Shown here piece by piece: positions 34,834 through 42,591 of a stretch of 64,000 nt of DNA. Position 1 is the stretch's first letter. Every line of letters starts with the position of its first letter. The stretch is from Aeromicrobium fastidiosum (GTDB lineage Bacteria > Actinomycetota > Actinomycetes > Propionibacteriales > Nocardioidaceae). Below the pieces are notes generated by a model, which worked only from the letters and a program-made list of their open reading frames with translations, was not told the origin of the DNA and made no database searches. The stretch lies in NCBI RefSeq assembly GCF_017876595.1, contig NZ_JAGIOG010000001.1, forward strand, positions 744,001 through 808,000, in the 5' to 3' direction. Made by a program: the position numbers and the translations under genes.

Positions 34834-35801
34834 CGGTCTTCCTCTCCAGCGATCGTGCGGTCGGACCGACCGACGATGGTGATGTCGTGGCCCGTGAGGA
34901 CCTCGTGGCACTCGTCGCAGCGGAACGTCGCCTCGAACGACTCGCCGCACGCGCGATGGTGCTGCACGATCGCGGGTCCCTCGGGCGCCCTGAACCACTC
35001 CTGCCCCCATTGCAGCGAGGCCGCGATGACGGGGTAGAACGCGCGGCCCTTCTCCGTCAGGCGGTACTCCGCCCAGTCCGGACGCTGAGCGTTCTGCGTG
35101 GCGACCAGCACGTCGATCGCGACGAACGCCCGCAGCCGCTCGGCCACGAGCGTCGGCGGTGCGCCCAGGTTGGCCTCGAAGTCGGAGAAGCGCGTGACGC
35201 CGCGGAAGGCCGCTCCGAGCAGGGCCGACGCCCAGCGGTTGCCGTAGACCATCATCGTCTCGGGGAACAGCCCCGCCGACGACCGTGCCGAGTCGGAGTC
35301 CGACCGGCGTCGTGTCACCGACTCCGGCACCGACCGCTCCCAGGAGCCGCTCGGCCCCCAGTCGCCGTCGATGTCCTTGGCTTCGACAGCCTTGCCGCAG
35401 GCACCGCACGAGAGCACGGGCGCGAAGTCGTGGCCGCACGCCTCGTGGTGCATCGTCGGCAGCTGCTCGGCGTGCCCGGGGACCCAGCGCCGCTCCCACT
35501 CCCAGATCGCCAGCATGAACGGCCACAGCGCGCGGCTGCGGTCGGTCACGACGTACTCGGCCCGTAGCGGGTTGGTCTGGTAGATGTGCCGGCGCAGCAA
35601 CCCCTCGCGCACCAGCAGGTTGAGCCGGCTCGTCAGCACCGAGTTGGAGATCGGCAGCGCCGACATCAGCTGCCCGAACCGTCCCACGCCCTGCAACGCC
35701 TGCTGCACGATCAGCAGCGTCCACTCGTCGCCGAGCAGACCGAGCGTGCGGCCGATCGCGTTGGTCGCGCCCGGCTCGAGCTCGGTGGGTCGTGTCTCCA
35801 A
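34830..35801 (-). CDS. Duplicated HxlR winged-helix regulator with two CHCC zinc-ribbon-like motifs (regulator 3)
   Basis: 323 residues, third member of the set. First half: LGDEWTLLIVQQALQGVGRF, LTSRLNLLVREGLL, then HEAC-x9-CGAC. Second half: YGNRWASALLGAAFRGVTRF, LVAERLRAFVAIDVL, YRLTEKGRAFYPV, then HRAC-x9-CDEC. Both CHCC motifs have the same spacing as in the other two. It differs in context: it lies inside an operon, between carotenoid oxygenase copy 2 and a ligase, not at a divergent promoter. The only in-frame start before the domain is a TTG at 35801 with no Shine-Dalgarno, 29 bp after the upstream stop, so weak or coupled translation is likely. Confidence 0.87.
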   Translation of the reverse strand: METRPTELEPGATNAIGRTLGLLGDEWTLLIVQQALQGVGRFGQLMSALPISNSVLTSRLNLLVREGLLRRHIYQTNPLRAEYVVTDRSRALWPFMLAIWEWERRWVPGHAEQLPTMHHEACGHDFAPVLSCGACGKAVEAKDIDGDWGPSGSWERSVPESVTRRRSDSDSARSSAGLFPETMMVYGNRWASALLGAAFRGVTRFSDFEANLGAPPTLVAERLRAFVAIDVLVATQNAQRPDWAEYRLTEKGRAFYPVIAASLQWGQEWFRAPEGPAIVQHHRACGESFEATFRCDECHEVLTGHDITIVGRSDRTIAGEEDR

Positions 35802-35830
35802 GTCGGAGGAGACGTCGGGGACGTCGATGA

Positions 35831-37348
35831 CTACAGCCCCACCGCGTCCGCGGCCGTGTCAGCGGTCTGCCAGCGCCGCAGGTCGGCGCCCGGGGCCCAC
35901 GTGGAGTGGGTGCCGCTGGAGATGCGCTCGGGCAACCTGAGCTTGCACACCGGGCCGTCGGCGACGCGGGCCGCGTCGAAGATGACGGCGTACGAGGCGT
36001 CGTCGTTCATGTCGGTGGTCAGCGTGATGAGGTAGCCGTCGTCCTCGACGGTGCTGCCGATGCGCGGTGCCATCGCGGTCTCGCTCCCGTAGACGCCGTC
36101 ACCGAAGGAGTAGCGCTCCTCGGTGCCGTCCTGGAGGTCGTGCTTGACCAGGCCGTCGAACAGGAACCATGAGGGCTTGCCGGTGGCGGCGTAGGCGTAG
36201 CGGTACTTCTGGCCCGCGTGCGCGCCGTTCATCATGCCGAACTCGGTGATCGAGTCGCTGAGCTGCTCCTCCTTGACCTGACCCGTGACCAGGTTCAGGC
36301 GCCAGCGGTGGAGCCTCGACTGCATGCGGTCGAGGGCCAGAAAGCGGAACGCGCGCTGCCAGTGGTTGCCCATGCCGTTGTCGGCGGGCTCGGGGTCCCC
36401 CTGGAAGAAGCCGTCGAGGACGATCTCGTCGCCCTCCTCGTAGGCGTTGACGAAGTGCAGCACGTAGGTCGACTCGGCCTCGAACCATCGGATGTCGGAC
36501 GTCTGCCCCTTGCGCGGGATGACTGCGATGCGCAGTGGCGTCTCGGGGTGGAATCGCGCGATGTGGGCATCGGCCTTGAGCGCCTCGGGGTCCCAGTAGA
36601 GCGGGCAGTCGTTGAGGATCGCGTAGTTCTCGGTGAACGCCATGTCGTGCGGCAGCCGCGGCCCAGGCAGCGGGACGTCGATGTAGTGCGACAGGTCGTT
36701 GTTCGCGTCGACGACGCCGTAGTGCATGTACGGCGCCTCCTTGCTGTAGTTGAAGAACAGCATCTCGCCGGTGCGGTCGTCGACCTTGGGGTGCGCCGAG
36801 ACGCCCCACTCGAACGGGAATTTGCCGTTCCACGTCTCCTTGCCCATCGTCTCGGCCGACATCGGGTCGATGCGGTACATGTCGCCGCACTGGTAGAACG
36901 TCGACAGCGCCTGGCCGCGGTGCACGATGACGTCGGTGCTCGACGCGTCCTTCATGCGGGTGCGCGCGCCCCAGCCCTCGTCGCGCTTCGAGCTCGACGG
37001 ACGCTCGGCGAGCCCGGCCCAGAGCGCCTGCCCGGCCTCCTGCTCGGCGAGGAATCCGTCGGTGCGGATGAAACGGTTGCGGTAGAAGGCCTTGCCGTCG
37101 CGGAAGCCGACCACGTGGATCATGCCGTCGCCGTCGAACGGGTGGTAGTTCTTCAGCGACGGGTGCACGGGGTTCTCGGTGTTGCGCAGGTAGACGCCGT
37201 CGAGGTCGGTCGGGATCTCGCCCTCGACGACCTGCAGGTCGTCGGCCTTCCACTCGGTGGTCTGGGGCTGCCAGGGCCCTGTGCGGTACGGGTGGTCGTC
37301 GTCCGCGGGCAGCGTCGACAACAGTCTTCCGACGACTTCAACGTCCAT
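35831..37348 (-). CDS. Carotenoid oxygenase / lignostilbene-dioxygenase family protein, copy 2
   Basis: 505 residues, aligning without gaps to copy 1 at 17563; I count 19 differences in the first 120 positions. All four iron ligands are conserved (His186, His234, His298, His481), as is FDGDGM. Fe(II)-dependent C=C cleavage is expected. Start is the ATG at 37348 behind AAGGAGACC; the frame beyond it is not coding. It follows the SCPx-like thiolase copy 2 by 25 bp, so the thiolase-oxygenase order of the first module is retained. Such close paralogues in one cluster suggest a second substrate or recent duplication. Confidence 0.93.
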   Translation of the reverse strand: MDVEVVGRLLSTLPADDDHPYRTGPWQPQTTEWKADDLQVVEGEIPTDLDGVYLRNTENPVHPSLKNYHPFDGDGMIHVVGFRDGKAFYRNRFIRTDGFLAEQEAGQALWAGLAERPSSSKRDEGWGARTRMKDASSTDVIVHRGQALSTFYQCGDMYRIDPMSAETMGKETWNGKFPFEWGVSAHPKVDDRTGEMLFFNYSKEAPYMHYGVVDANNDLSHYIDVPLPGPRLPHDMAFTENYAILNDCPLYWDPEALKADAHIARFHPETPLRIAVIPRKGQTSDIRWFEAESTYVLHFVNAYEEGDEIVLDGFFQGDPEPADNGMGNHWQRAFRFLALDRMQSRLHRWRLNLVTGQVKEEQLSDSITEFGMMNGAHAGQKYRYAYAATGKPSWFLFDGLVKHDLQDGTEERYSFGDGVYGSETAMAPRIGSTVEDDGYLITLTTDMNDDASYAVIFDAARVADGPVCKLRLPERISSGTHSTWAPGADLRRWQTADTAADAVGL

Positions 37349-37373
37349 GGGTGGTCTCCTTGGGTGGTTCGAG

Positions 37374-38609
37374 TCAGGCGGCGGGCGCGGCACCGACGAC
37401 GAGGCTGACGGTCGTCGCGGTGCTGCCGCCGAAGTTGAGCGTGCCGAAGGTCGAGGCGCCGTCGACCTGGTAGTCGCCGGCGGTGCCGCTGACCTGCTTC
37501 GAGGCGTCGAGCAGCATCCGGACGCCGCTGGCACCGACGGGGTGGCCGCCGCCGATGAGGCCGCCGCTGGGGTTGATCGGCAGCGTTCCGCCCATCTCGA
37601 TCTCGCCGTTCTCGATCGCCTTCCACGACTCTCCCGGGCCGGTCAGCCCGATGTGGTCGATCGCGACGTACTCGCTGGGCGTGAAGCAGTCGTGCGTCTC
37701 GAGACCGTCGAGGTCGTCGAGCGTGACCTTGGCGCGACCGAACGCGTCGAGCACGGCTTGCCGCAGGTGCGGCAGGACGTAGGGGTTGTCGCGGTCGCGC
37801 TCGATCTTCTGCTCGAGACCCAGGCCGACCGTGCGGTGGCCCCAGCCGAGCACCTGGGACAGCGGCCTCACGGCCGCTCCGGGGTGGTCGCGCAACCACG
37901 TGTCGTTGACGAGGACTACGCCGGCGCCCCCGTCGGTGACCTGGCTGCAGTCGAAGCGCCGCATGCGGCCGTCCACGACGGGGTTGATCGCATCGTCGCG
38001 ACCCAGTCCGCCCACGAGGTCGGGCACGTCCCAGCCACGGGTCTGGGCGTTGGGGTTGCGGCGTCCGTTGGCGAAGTTGATCTGGGCGATCGCGCGCAGG
38101 TGCACGTCGTCGAGTCCGTAGCGCTCGTCGTACTCCTCGGCCACCTCGCTGAACATGTGCGGCCACATGAACGTCGCGTCCTGGCCCTCGTGCCCGACCC
38201 ACGCGGCAGCACCGAGGTGGGCGGCAGCCTGGTCGCCGCTGACGGTCTTCTCCAGCTCGATGCCCACGACCAGCGCGCTGTCGTAGTTTCCGGCCCGCAG
38301 GTCGGCCATCGCGGCGAGCACTGCGATGCTGCCCGACGCGCACGCCGCCTCGTGGCGCGAGGACGGCACGCCCCACAGGTCGTCCCGCACCGTGGCGGGC
38401 ATCGCGCCGAGCTGGCCCTGGCCCGTGAACAGCTGCCCGAAGGCGTTGGCGACGTGCACGACACCGATGTCGGAACCGTCGACCGACGAGCTCTCGAGCG
38501 TGTGGTCGACGACCTCGGACGTCAGATCGGCGAAGTCCTTGCCCTCTCGGGAGAGATTGCGGGCGAAGTCGCTCTGGTACCCGCCGAGCACCCAGATGTT
38601 CTCGCTCAT
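37374..38609 (-). CDS. SCPx-like thiolase (thiolase-fold acyltransferase), copy 2
   Basis: 411 residues, the same length as copy 1 at 16322 and clearly homologous, though less similar to it than the oxygenase pair. Nucleophile Cys90 in RHEAACASGS, His306 in ETHDCF, His356 in NPSGGLIGGGHPVGASG. Start is the ATG at 38609 with GGAGAG upstream. It is the first gene of the leftward operon, divergent from a classical thiolase with motif site E between. Like copy 1, it has no DUF35 partner nearby. Probably thiolytic or aldolytic cleavage of an acyl-CoA intermediate. Confidence 0.92.
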   Translation of the reverse strand: MSENIWVLGGYQSDFARNLSREGKDFADLTSEVVDHTLESSSVDGSDIGVVHVANAFGQLFTGQGQLGAMPATVRDDLWGVPSSRHEAACASGSIAVLAAMADLRAGNYDSALVVGIELEKTVSGDQAAAHLGAAAWVGHEGQDATFMWPHMFSEVAEEYDERYGLDDVHLRAIAQINFANGRRNPNAQTRGWDVPDLVGGLGRDDAINPVVDGRMRRFDCSQVTDGGAGVVLVNDTWLRDHPGAAVRPLSQVLGWGHRTVGLGLEQKIERDRDNPYVLPHLRQAVLDAFGRAKVTLDDLDGLETHDCFTPSEYVAIDHIGLTGPGESWKAIENGEIEMGGTLPINPSGGLIGGGHPVGASGVRMLLDASKQVSGTAGDYQVDGASTFGTLNFGGSTATTVSLVVGAAPAA

Positions 38610-38656
38610 CGCTGCTCTCCTCGTCGACATGGGGTTGCGTAGGTCACACGAAACGT

Positions 38657-38676
38657 ACTACAACTAACAGAGTATC
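38657..38676 (+). promoter_or_regulatory. Island regulon motif, site E (module 2 operon / thiolase operon)
   Basis: ACTACAACTAACAGAGTATC, in the 92-bp gap between the leftward SCPx-like thiolase and the rightward thiolase operon. The left and central parts are the closest of all to the consensus; the right end is GTATC for GTGAC. Confidence 0.55.
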
Positions 38677-38701
38677 TCCACCAGCTGAATGAGGAAACCC
38701 C

Positions 38702-39937
38702 ATGCCAGCACCGTCCGAAGCCCTCGTCCTCGACTACGTCCGCACGCCGCGCGGCAAGGCCAGCCGCAAGGGATCCCTGGCGTCGCACTCGCCGCTCGAC
38801 CTCGTCGTCCACCTGCAGAAGGCCCTCGTCGAGCGCACCGGCCTCGACGTCGAGAGCATCGACGACATCACGCTCGGGTGCGCCTCGCAGGTCGACGAGC
38901 AGGGCTCCAACATCGCCCGCACCGCGGCGTTGCTCGCCGGATGGGGAGACAGCGTGCCGGGCGGCACCATCAATCGCTTCTGCGCCTCGGGCGTCGACGC
39001 CGTCGGCCAGACCGCCGCCCGCATCCGCGCCGACGACCTGCAGCTGGCGGTCGCCGGCGGCGTCGAGAGCGTCTCGCGCGTGCCGATGTTCGTCGACCGC
39101 GGTCCCCTGTGGGCAGATGCCGACATCATCCGGACGATCGGCTCGGTACACATGGGCATCGCCGCCGACCTCAACGCCACGATGGACGGCTTCACCCGCG
39201 ACCAGCTCGACGCCTACGGTCTCGAGACGCAGCTCAAGGCGTCCAGGGCCCGGGCCGACGGCGCGTTCGCCCGCTCGCTCGTGCCCGTGCCACCGACAGG
39301 TGACGGGCCCGGGCTCGACCACGACGAGCTCGTGCGTCCCGACACGACCCTCGAGGGTCTCGCCACGTTGCCTCCCGCGTTCGCCGAGCTGGGAGCGGGG
39401 GGCCAGGACGCCATCGCGCTCGGTGCCCTGAGGTCGGAGCCGGGCCGCGGCATCGACGACATCACGCACCTGCACACCGTCGGCACCTCGCCGGCGATGG
39501 CCGACGCCTCGGCCCTCCTGCTGATCGGCAATGCCGCCTCAGCCGAGCGCGCCGGTCTCGTCCCACGCGCCCGCATCCTCGGCTCGGCCTCCACCTCGGT
39601 CAACCCCGTCGTGATGCTGACTGCCGGGCAGAGCGCCGTCGAGCAGGTCATCGCCCGCGCCGGCCTGACGCCCCACGACATCGACGTCTTCGAGTTCGCC
39701 GAGGCGTTCTCGGCCCTGTGCCTGCGATTCCGCCGCGACCTCGACGCTGGACCCGACCGCATGAACCCCAATGGCGGAACGATGGCGATGGGCCACGCGT
39801 TCGGCGCCACCGGTGCGATCCTCGTCGGCAGCTGCATCGAGGAGCTCGAGCGCCGCAACGGGCGTTACGGCGTCGCCGCAGTCAGCGGTGCCGCCGGCCT
39901 GGGCGTGGCGGTGCTGGTCGAGCGGATCGCCTCGTGA
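38702..39937 (+). CDS. Acetyl-CoA acetyltransferase family thiolase with altered active site
   Basis: 411-residue thiolase. The nucleophile Cys94 is present in NRFCASGVDA and the base His365 in NPNGGTMAMGHAFGATGA. Two canonical features are changed: the N/H-E-A-F motif reads AEAF (333-336), losing the residue that holds the oxyanion water, and the C-terminal Cys of the CxGxG signature is Ser395 (VSGAAGLG). It may still cleave 3-ketoacyl-CoA slowly or have different specificity. Start has GAGGAAA as ribosome site. First gene of a rightward operon with SDR, DUF1295, thioesterase and NTF2-fold genes; its stop overlaps the SDR start (GTGA). Confidence 0.9.
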   Translation: MPAPSEALVLDYVRTPRGKASRKGSLASHSPLDLVVHLQKALVERTGLDVESIDDITLGCASQVDEQGSNIARTAALLAGWGDSVPGGTINRFCASGVDAVGQTAARIRADDLQLAVAGGVESVSRVPMFVDRGPLWADADIIRTIGSVHMGIAADLNATMDGFTRDQLDAYGLETQLKASRARADGAFARSLVPVPPTGDGPGLDHDELVRPDTTLEGLATLPPAFAELGAGGQDAIALGALRSEPGRGIDDITHLHTVGTSPAMADASALLLIGNAASAERAGLVPRARILGSASTSVNPVVMLTAGQSAVEQVIARAGLTPHDIDVFEFAEAFSALCLRFRRDLDAGPDRMNPNGGTMAMGHAFGATGAILVGSCIEELERRNGRYGVAAVSGAAGLGVAVLVERIAS

Positions 39938-40824
39938 CGCCATTGGACGGGCAGGTCGCGATCGTCACCGGCGGGGGCAAGGGGCTGGGCCGCGCCTTCG
40001 CCCTGCACCTGGCGTCGCTCGGAGCGGCCGTCGTGGTCAACAACCGTCACCGCGTGGTCGACGCCGACGGCCGCAGCGCCTCCGACCACGTCGTCGACGA
40101 GATCATCGCCGCCGGCGGACGTGCCGTGGCCGACCACGGCGACGTCTCCGACCCCGCCACGTCCGAGGCCATGGTCGCCGCCGCCATCGACACGTGGGGC
40201 CGACTCGACATCTGCGTCACGAGCGCTGCCGTCAGCGCGCCGCAAATGTTCCACAGCACGACCGCGCAGAACTTCGCGCAGGTCATGGCCATCAACGTGA
40301 CCGGGACAGCGCTGGTCGCCGGTGCCGCGATGCGGGTCATGCGAGCGGCCGGGCACGGCCGCATCGTCATGGTCGCGTCGACCGCGGGCCTGCACGGCGA
40401 GCCGACCGTGTCGGCCTACGCCGCCAGCAAGGGTGCCGTCATCGCGCTGGGGCGCACCGCCGCCGCTGAAGGCGCCCGGCGCGGTGTGCTCACCAACGTC
40501 CTCCTGCCCTACGCCACCACCCAGATGACCGAGCAGAACATGGACCCCCGCTTCGCCGAGTCGATGCGCGCCGAGCTCGTCGCGCCCGTGGTCGGCGCGC
40601 TGGTCGACCCGACCTCGACCCTCAACGGCCAGGTCGTGGTCGCCGCCGGCTCGGGGCTGCGGGTGGCCGACGCCGTCGAGGGCGGCACCGTGATGCTGCC
40701 CGGCTCTCCCGCCCTGACGGGTGCCGACCTCGCCGACCTGCTCGACCGCAGCCGGTCGGGCCCCGCCCACACGTACGAGCACGCGCAGAAGGCCTTCCAG
40801 GACTTCGCCGCCGAGCTCGTCTGA
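39934..40824 (+). CDS. Short-chain dehydrogenase, 3-hydroxyacyl-CoA dehydrogenase (HSD17B4)-like
   Basis: 296 residues from a GTG overlapping the thiolase stop. VAIVTGGGKGLGRAFALHL binds NAD(P); the insert RVVDADGRSASDHVVDEIIA and VVNNRHR resemble the SDR domain of peroxisomal multifunctional enzyme 2, which oxidises 3-hydroxyacyl-CoA. Catalytic Ser in MVASTAGLHG, and YAASKGA. The C-terminal 70 residues (LVDPTSTLNGQVVVAAGSGL and onward) are the extension seen in that subfamily. Coupled to a thiolase, it is a natural third step of beta-oxidation. Confidence 0.92.
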   Translation: MTPLDGQVAIVTGGGKGLGRAFALHLASLGAAVVVNNRHRVVDADGRSASDHVVDEIIAAGGRAVADHGDVSDPATSEAMVAAAIDTWGRLDICVTSAAVSAPQMFHSTTAQNFAQVMAINVTGTALVAGAAMRVMRAAGHGRIVMVASTAGLHGEPTVSAYAASKGAVIALGRTAAAEGARRGVLTNVLLPYATTQMTEQNMDPRFAESMRAELVAPVVGALVDPTSTLNGQVVVAAGSGLRVADAVEGGTVMLPGSPALTGADLADLLDRSRSGPAHTYEHAQKAFQDFAAELV

Positions 40825-40863
40825 CCTCCAGCCACTTCCCCTCCCACCGATCCGAGGACCTCC

Positions 40864-41697
40864 ATGAACGACCTGCCCTGGGGCGACATAGCCCTCAACG
40901 TCGTCGCCGTCACCGCGGCGATCATCGTGTTCATCGGCCTGATCATGGCCGCAGCGATCAAGATCCAGAACCAGTCGATCATCGACATCTTCTGGGGTCC
41001 CGGCTTCGTCGTGGCCGCCGTCGTGTCGTACCTCGTCTCATCCGGTTCGGGGGGCGACGACACGCGCCGGCTCGTGGTGCTCGCGCTGACGTCGGTGTGG
41101 GGTCTGCGTCTCGGTCTCTACATCGGCAACCGCAACCGGGGGCACGGACAGGACAAGCGCTACACCGCCCTGATGCGCCACCAGCAGGGATCGCTGATCG
41201 GATTCCTCGTGCGCAAGATCTACGGCCTGCAGGGTGCGCTCATGATCATCATCTCGATTCCCGTGCAGCTTGCGATGTACGAGAGCGAGCCGCTCGGCGT
41301 CATCGGCGCGATCGGCATCGCGATCTGGCTCGTCGGCTTCCTGTTCGAGGCCGTCGGCGACTGGCAGCTGGCCCGTTTCAAGGCCGATCCGGCGAACGCC
41401 GGAAAGGTCATGGACCGCGGGCTGTGGGCTTGGACGCGCCACCCCAACTACTTCGGCGACGCCGCGGTCTGGACGGGCCTGTTCGTCCTGGCGCTCGGCT
41501 CGGCCTGGGGCCTGCTGACGATCGTGTCGCCGATCATCATGACCAAGCTGCTCGTGAGCTTCAGCGGCAAGGCGCTGCTCGAGCGAGGCATGCGGCGCAG
41601 CAAGGGCGAGGCCTACGACGCGTACGTCGCCAAGACCAGCGGCTTCTTCCCCCTGCCCCCCAAGCGTCAGCCCTCCGGGGCCGGCACCTCGTCCTGA
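40864..41697 (+). CDS. DUF1295 (steroid 5-alpha-reductase-like) membrane protein
   Basis: 277 residues, about 6-7 transmembrane segments. Family hallmarks: IIDIFWGPGFVV near residue 40, and the C-terminal LWAWTRHPNYFGDAAVW with the conserved RHPNYFG. This is the NADPH-dependent reductase and isoprenylcysteine-methyltransferase-like fold. Members are annotated as steroid reductases but most have no known substrate. The HPNYFG motif and nearby acyl-CoA genes suggest reduction of a double bond in a lipid or terpenoid. The stop overlaps the thioesterase start (TGATG). Confidence 0.9.
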   Translation: MNDLPWGDIALNVVAVTAAIIVFIGLIMAAAIKIQNQSIIDIFWGPGFVVAAVVSYLVSSGSGGDDTRRLVVLALTSVWGLRLGLYIGNRNRGHGQDKRYTALMRHQQGSLIGFLVRKIYGLQGALMIIISIPVQLAMYESEPLGVIGAIGIAIWLVGFLFEAVGDWQLARFKADPANAGKVMDRGLWAWTRHPNYFGDAAVWTGLFVLALGSAWGLLTIVSPIIMTKLLVSFSGKALLERGMRRSKGEAYDAYVAKTSGFFPLPPKRQPSGAGTSS

Positions 41698-42548
41698 TGC
41701 AGGGCCTCATCGGCCTGGCCGATCTGTTCGACCTCGACCGTCTGGACGACGACACCTGGGTCGGGCCCACCGACGGTGTGCGTCTGCCCCAGCTGTTCGG
41801 CGGCCAGCTCGTCGCGCAGTCGGTCGTCGCCGCGGGTCGCAGCGTCGACGACAAGGACGTCCATTCGGTCCACACGACGTTCCTGCGCGCGGGCACGTCG
41901 GGCACACCCGTCACCCTGCGCGTCGAGCGACTCCGCGACGGCCGGCAAATCTCGATCCGGGAGGTCAACGCATGGCAGGGCGACCGGCTGCTGTGCCGTT
42001 CGGTCGTGTCGTGCGCCGTGCCGGTCGAGGGCCTCGCGCACAGCCGGCCCGCGCCGACGACGCCGCCTCCGGACGCATGCCCCGACATCCGCGAGGTCGC
42101 CGCCGCTGACGGCGGGCTGGGCGAGTTCTGGGACGACTTCGCGTCGATCGAGGTACGCCTTGCACCCGACGTGCCTGGACCGGTCGCCCACTCCGCGTCG
42201 CCTGCGAACGGCGTCTGGATGCGGTCGGTGCACCCGCTCCCCGACGATCCCGTCCTGCACCGCGCCACGCTGGCCTACGCCAGCGACCTGATGCTGATGT
42301 CGACTGCCGTCACGCCGCACGGGCATGTGTCGGGGCACGAGCGCTCGCTGGCCAGCACGTGGAACGCCGTCTCGCTCGACCACGCCGTGTGGTTCCGTGG
42401 CACGCCCCGCGCCGACGGCTGGATGCTCTTCGAGCACACCACCCCCATGGCGCAGTCGGGCCGCGCGCTCATCGAGGCCGCCGTGTTCGACGAGCACGGC
42501 ACTGCCCTCGGCCACGTCGTGCAGGAAGCACTCGTCAAGCCGCTCTGA
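41697..42548 (+). CDS. tesB: Acyl-CoA thioesterase II (TesB-like)
   Basis: 283 residues forming a double hot-dog fold, typical TesB length. LPQLFGGQLVAQSVVAAGRS is the first hot-dog helix signature, VHSVHTTFLRAGTSGTP the conserved HSxHxxFLR motif, and ASTWNAVSLDHAVWF the second hot-dog with the catalytic Asp of LDHAxWF. It hydrolyses acyl-CoA to free acid and CoA, probably relieving CoA trapping in the pathway. The ATG overlaps the DUF1295 stop, so the two are coupled. Confidence 0.94.
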   Translation: MQGLIGLADLFDLDRLDDDTWVGPTDGVRLPQLFGGQLVAQSVVAAGRSVDDKDVHSVHTTFLRAGTSGTPVTLRVERLRDGRQISIREVNAWQGDRLLCRSVVSCAVPVEGLAHSRPAPTTPPPDACPDIREVAAADGGLGEFWDDFASIEVRLAPDVPGPVAHSASPANGVWMRSVHPLPDDPVLHRATLAYASDLMLMSTAVTPHGHVSGHERSLASTWNAVSLDHAVWFRGTPRADGWMLFEHTTPMAQSGRALIEAAVFDEHGTALGHVVQEALVKPL

Positions 42549-42591
42549 CCATCCACCCCACGCCTCACCCACCACTCACGGAGGATCCACC

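Noticed and set aside
33262..35724. Apparent fusion of an unknown N-terminal domain to the ligase at 33262
   Set aside because: The upstream part is an out-of-frame translation of regulator 3; the ATG at 34833 in an ATGA overlap is the real start.
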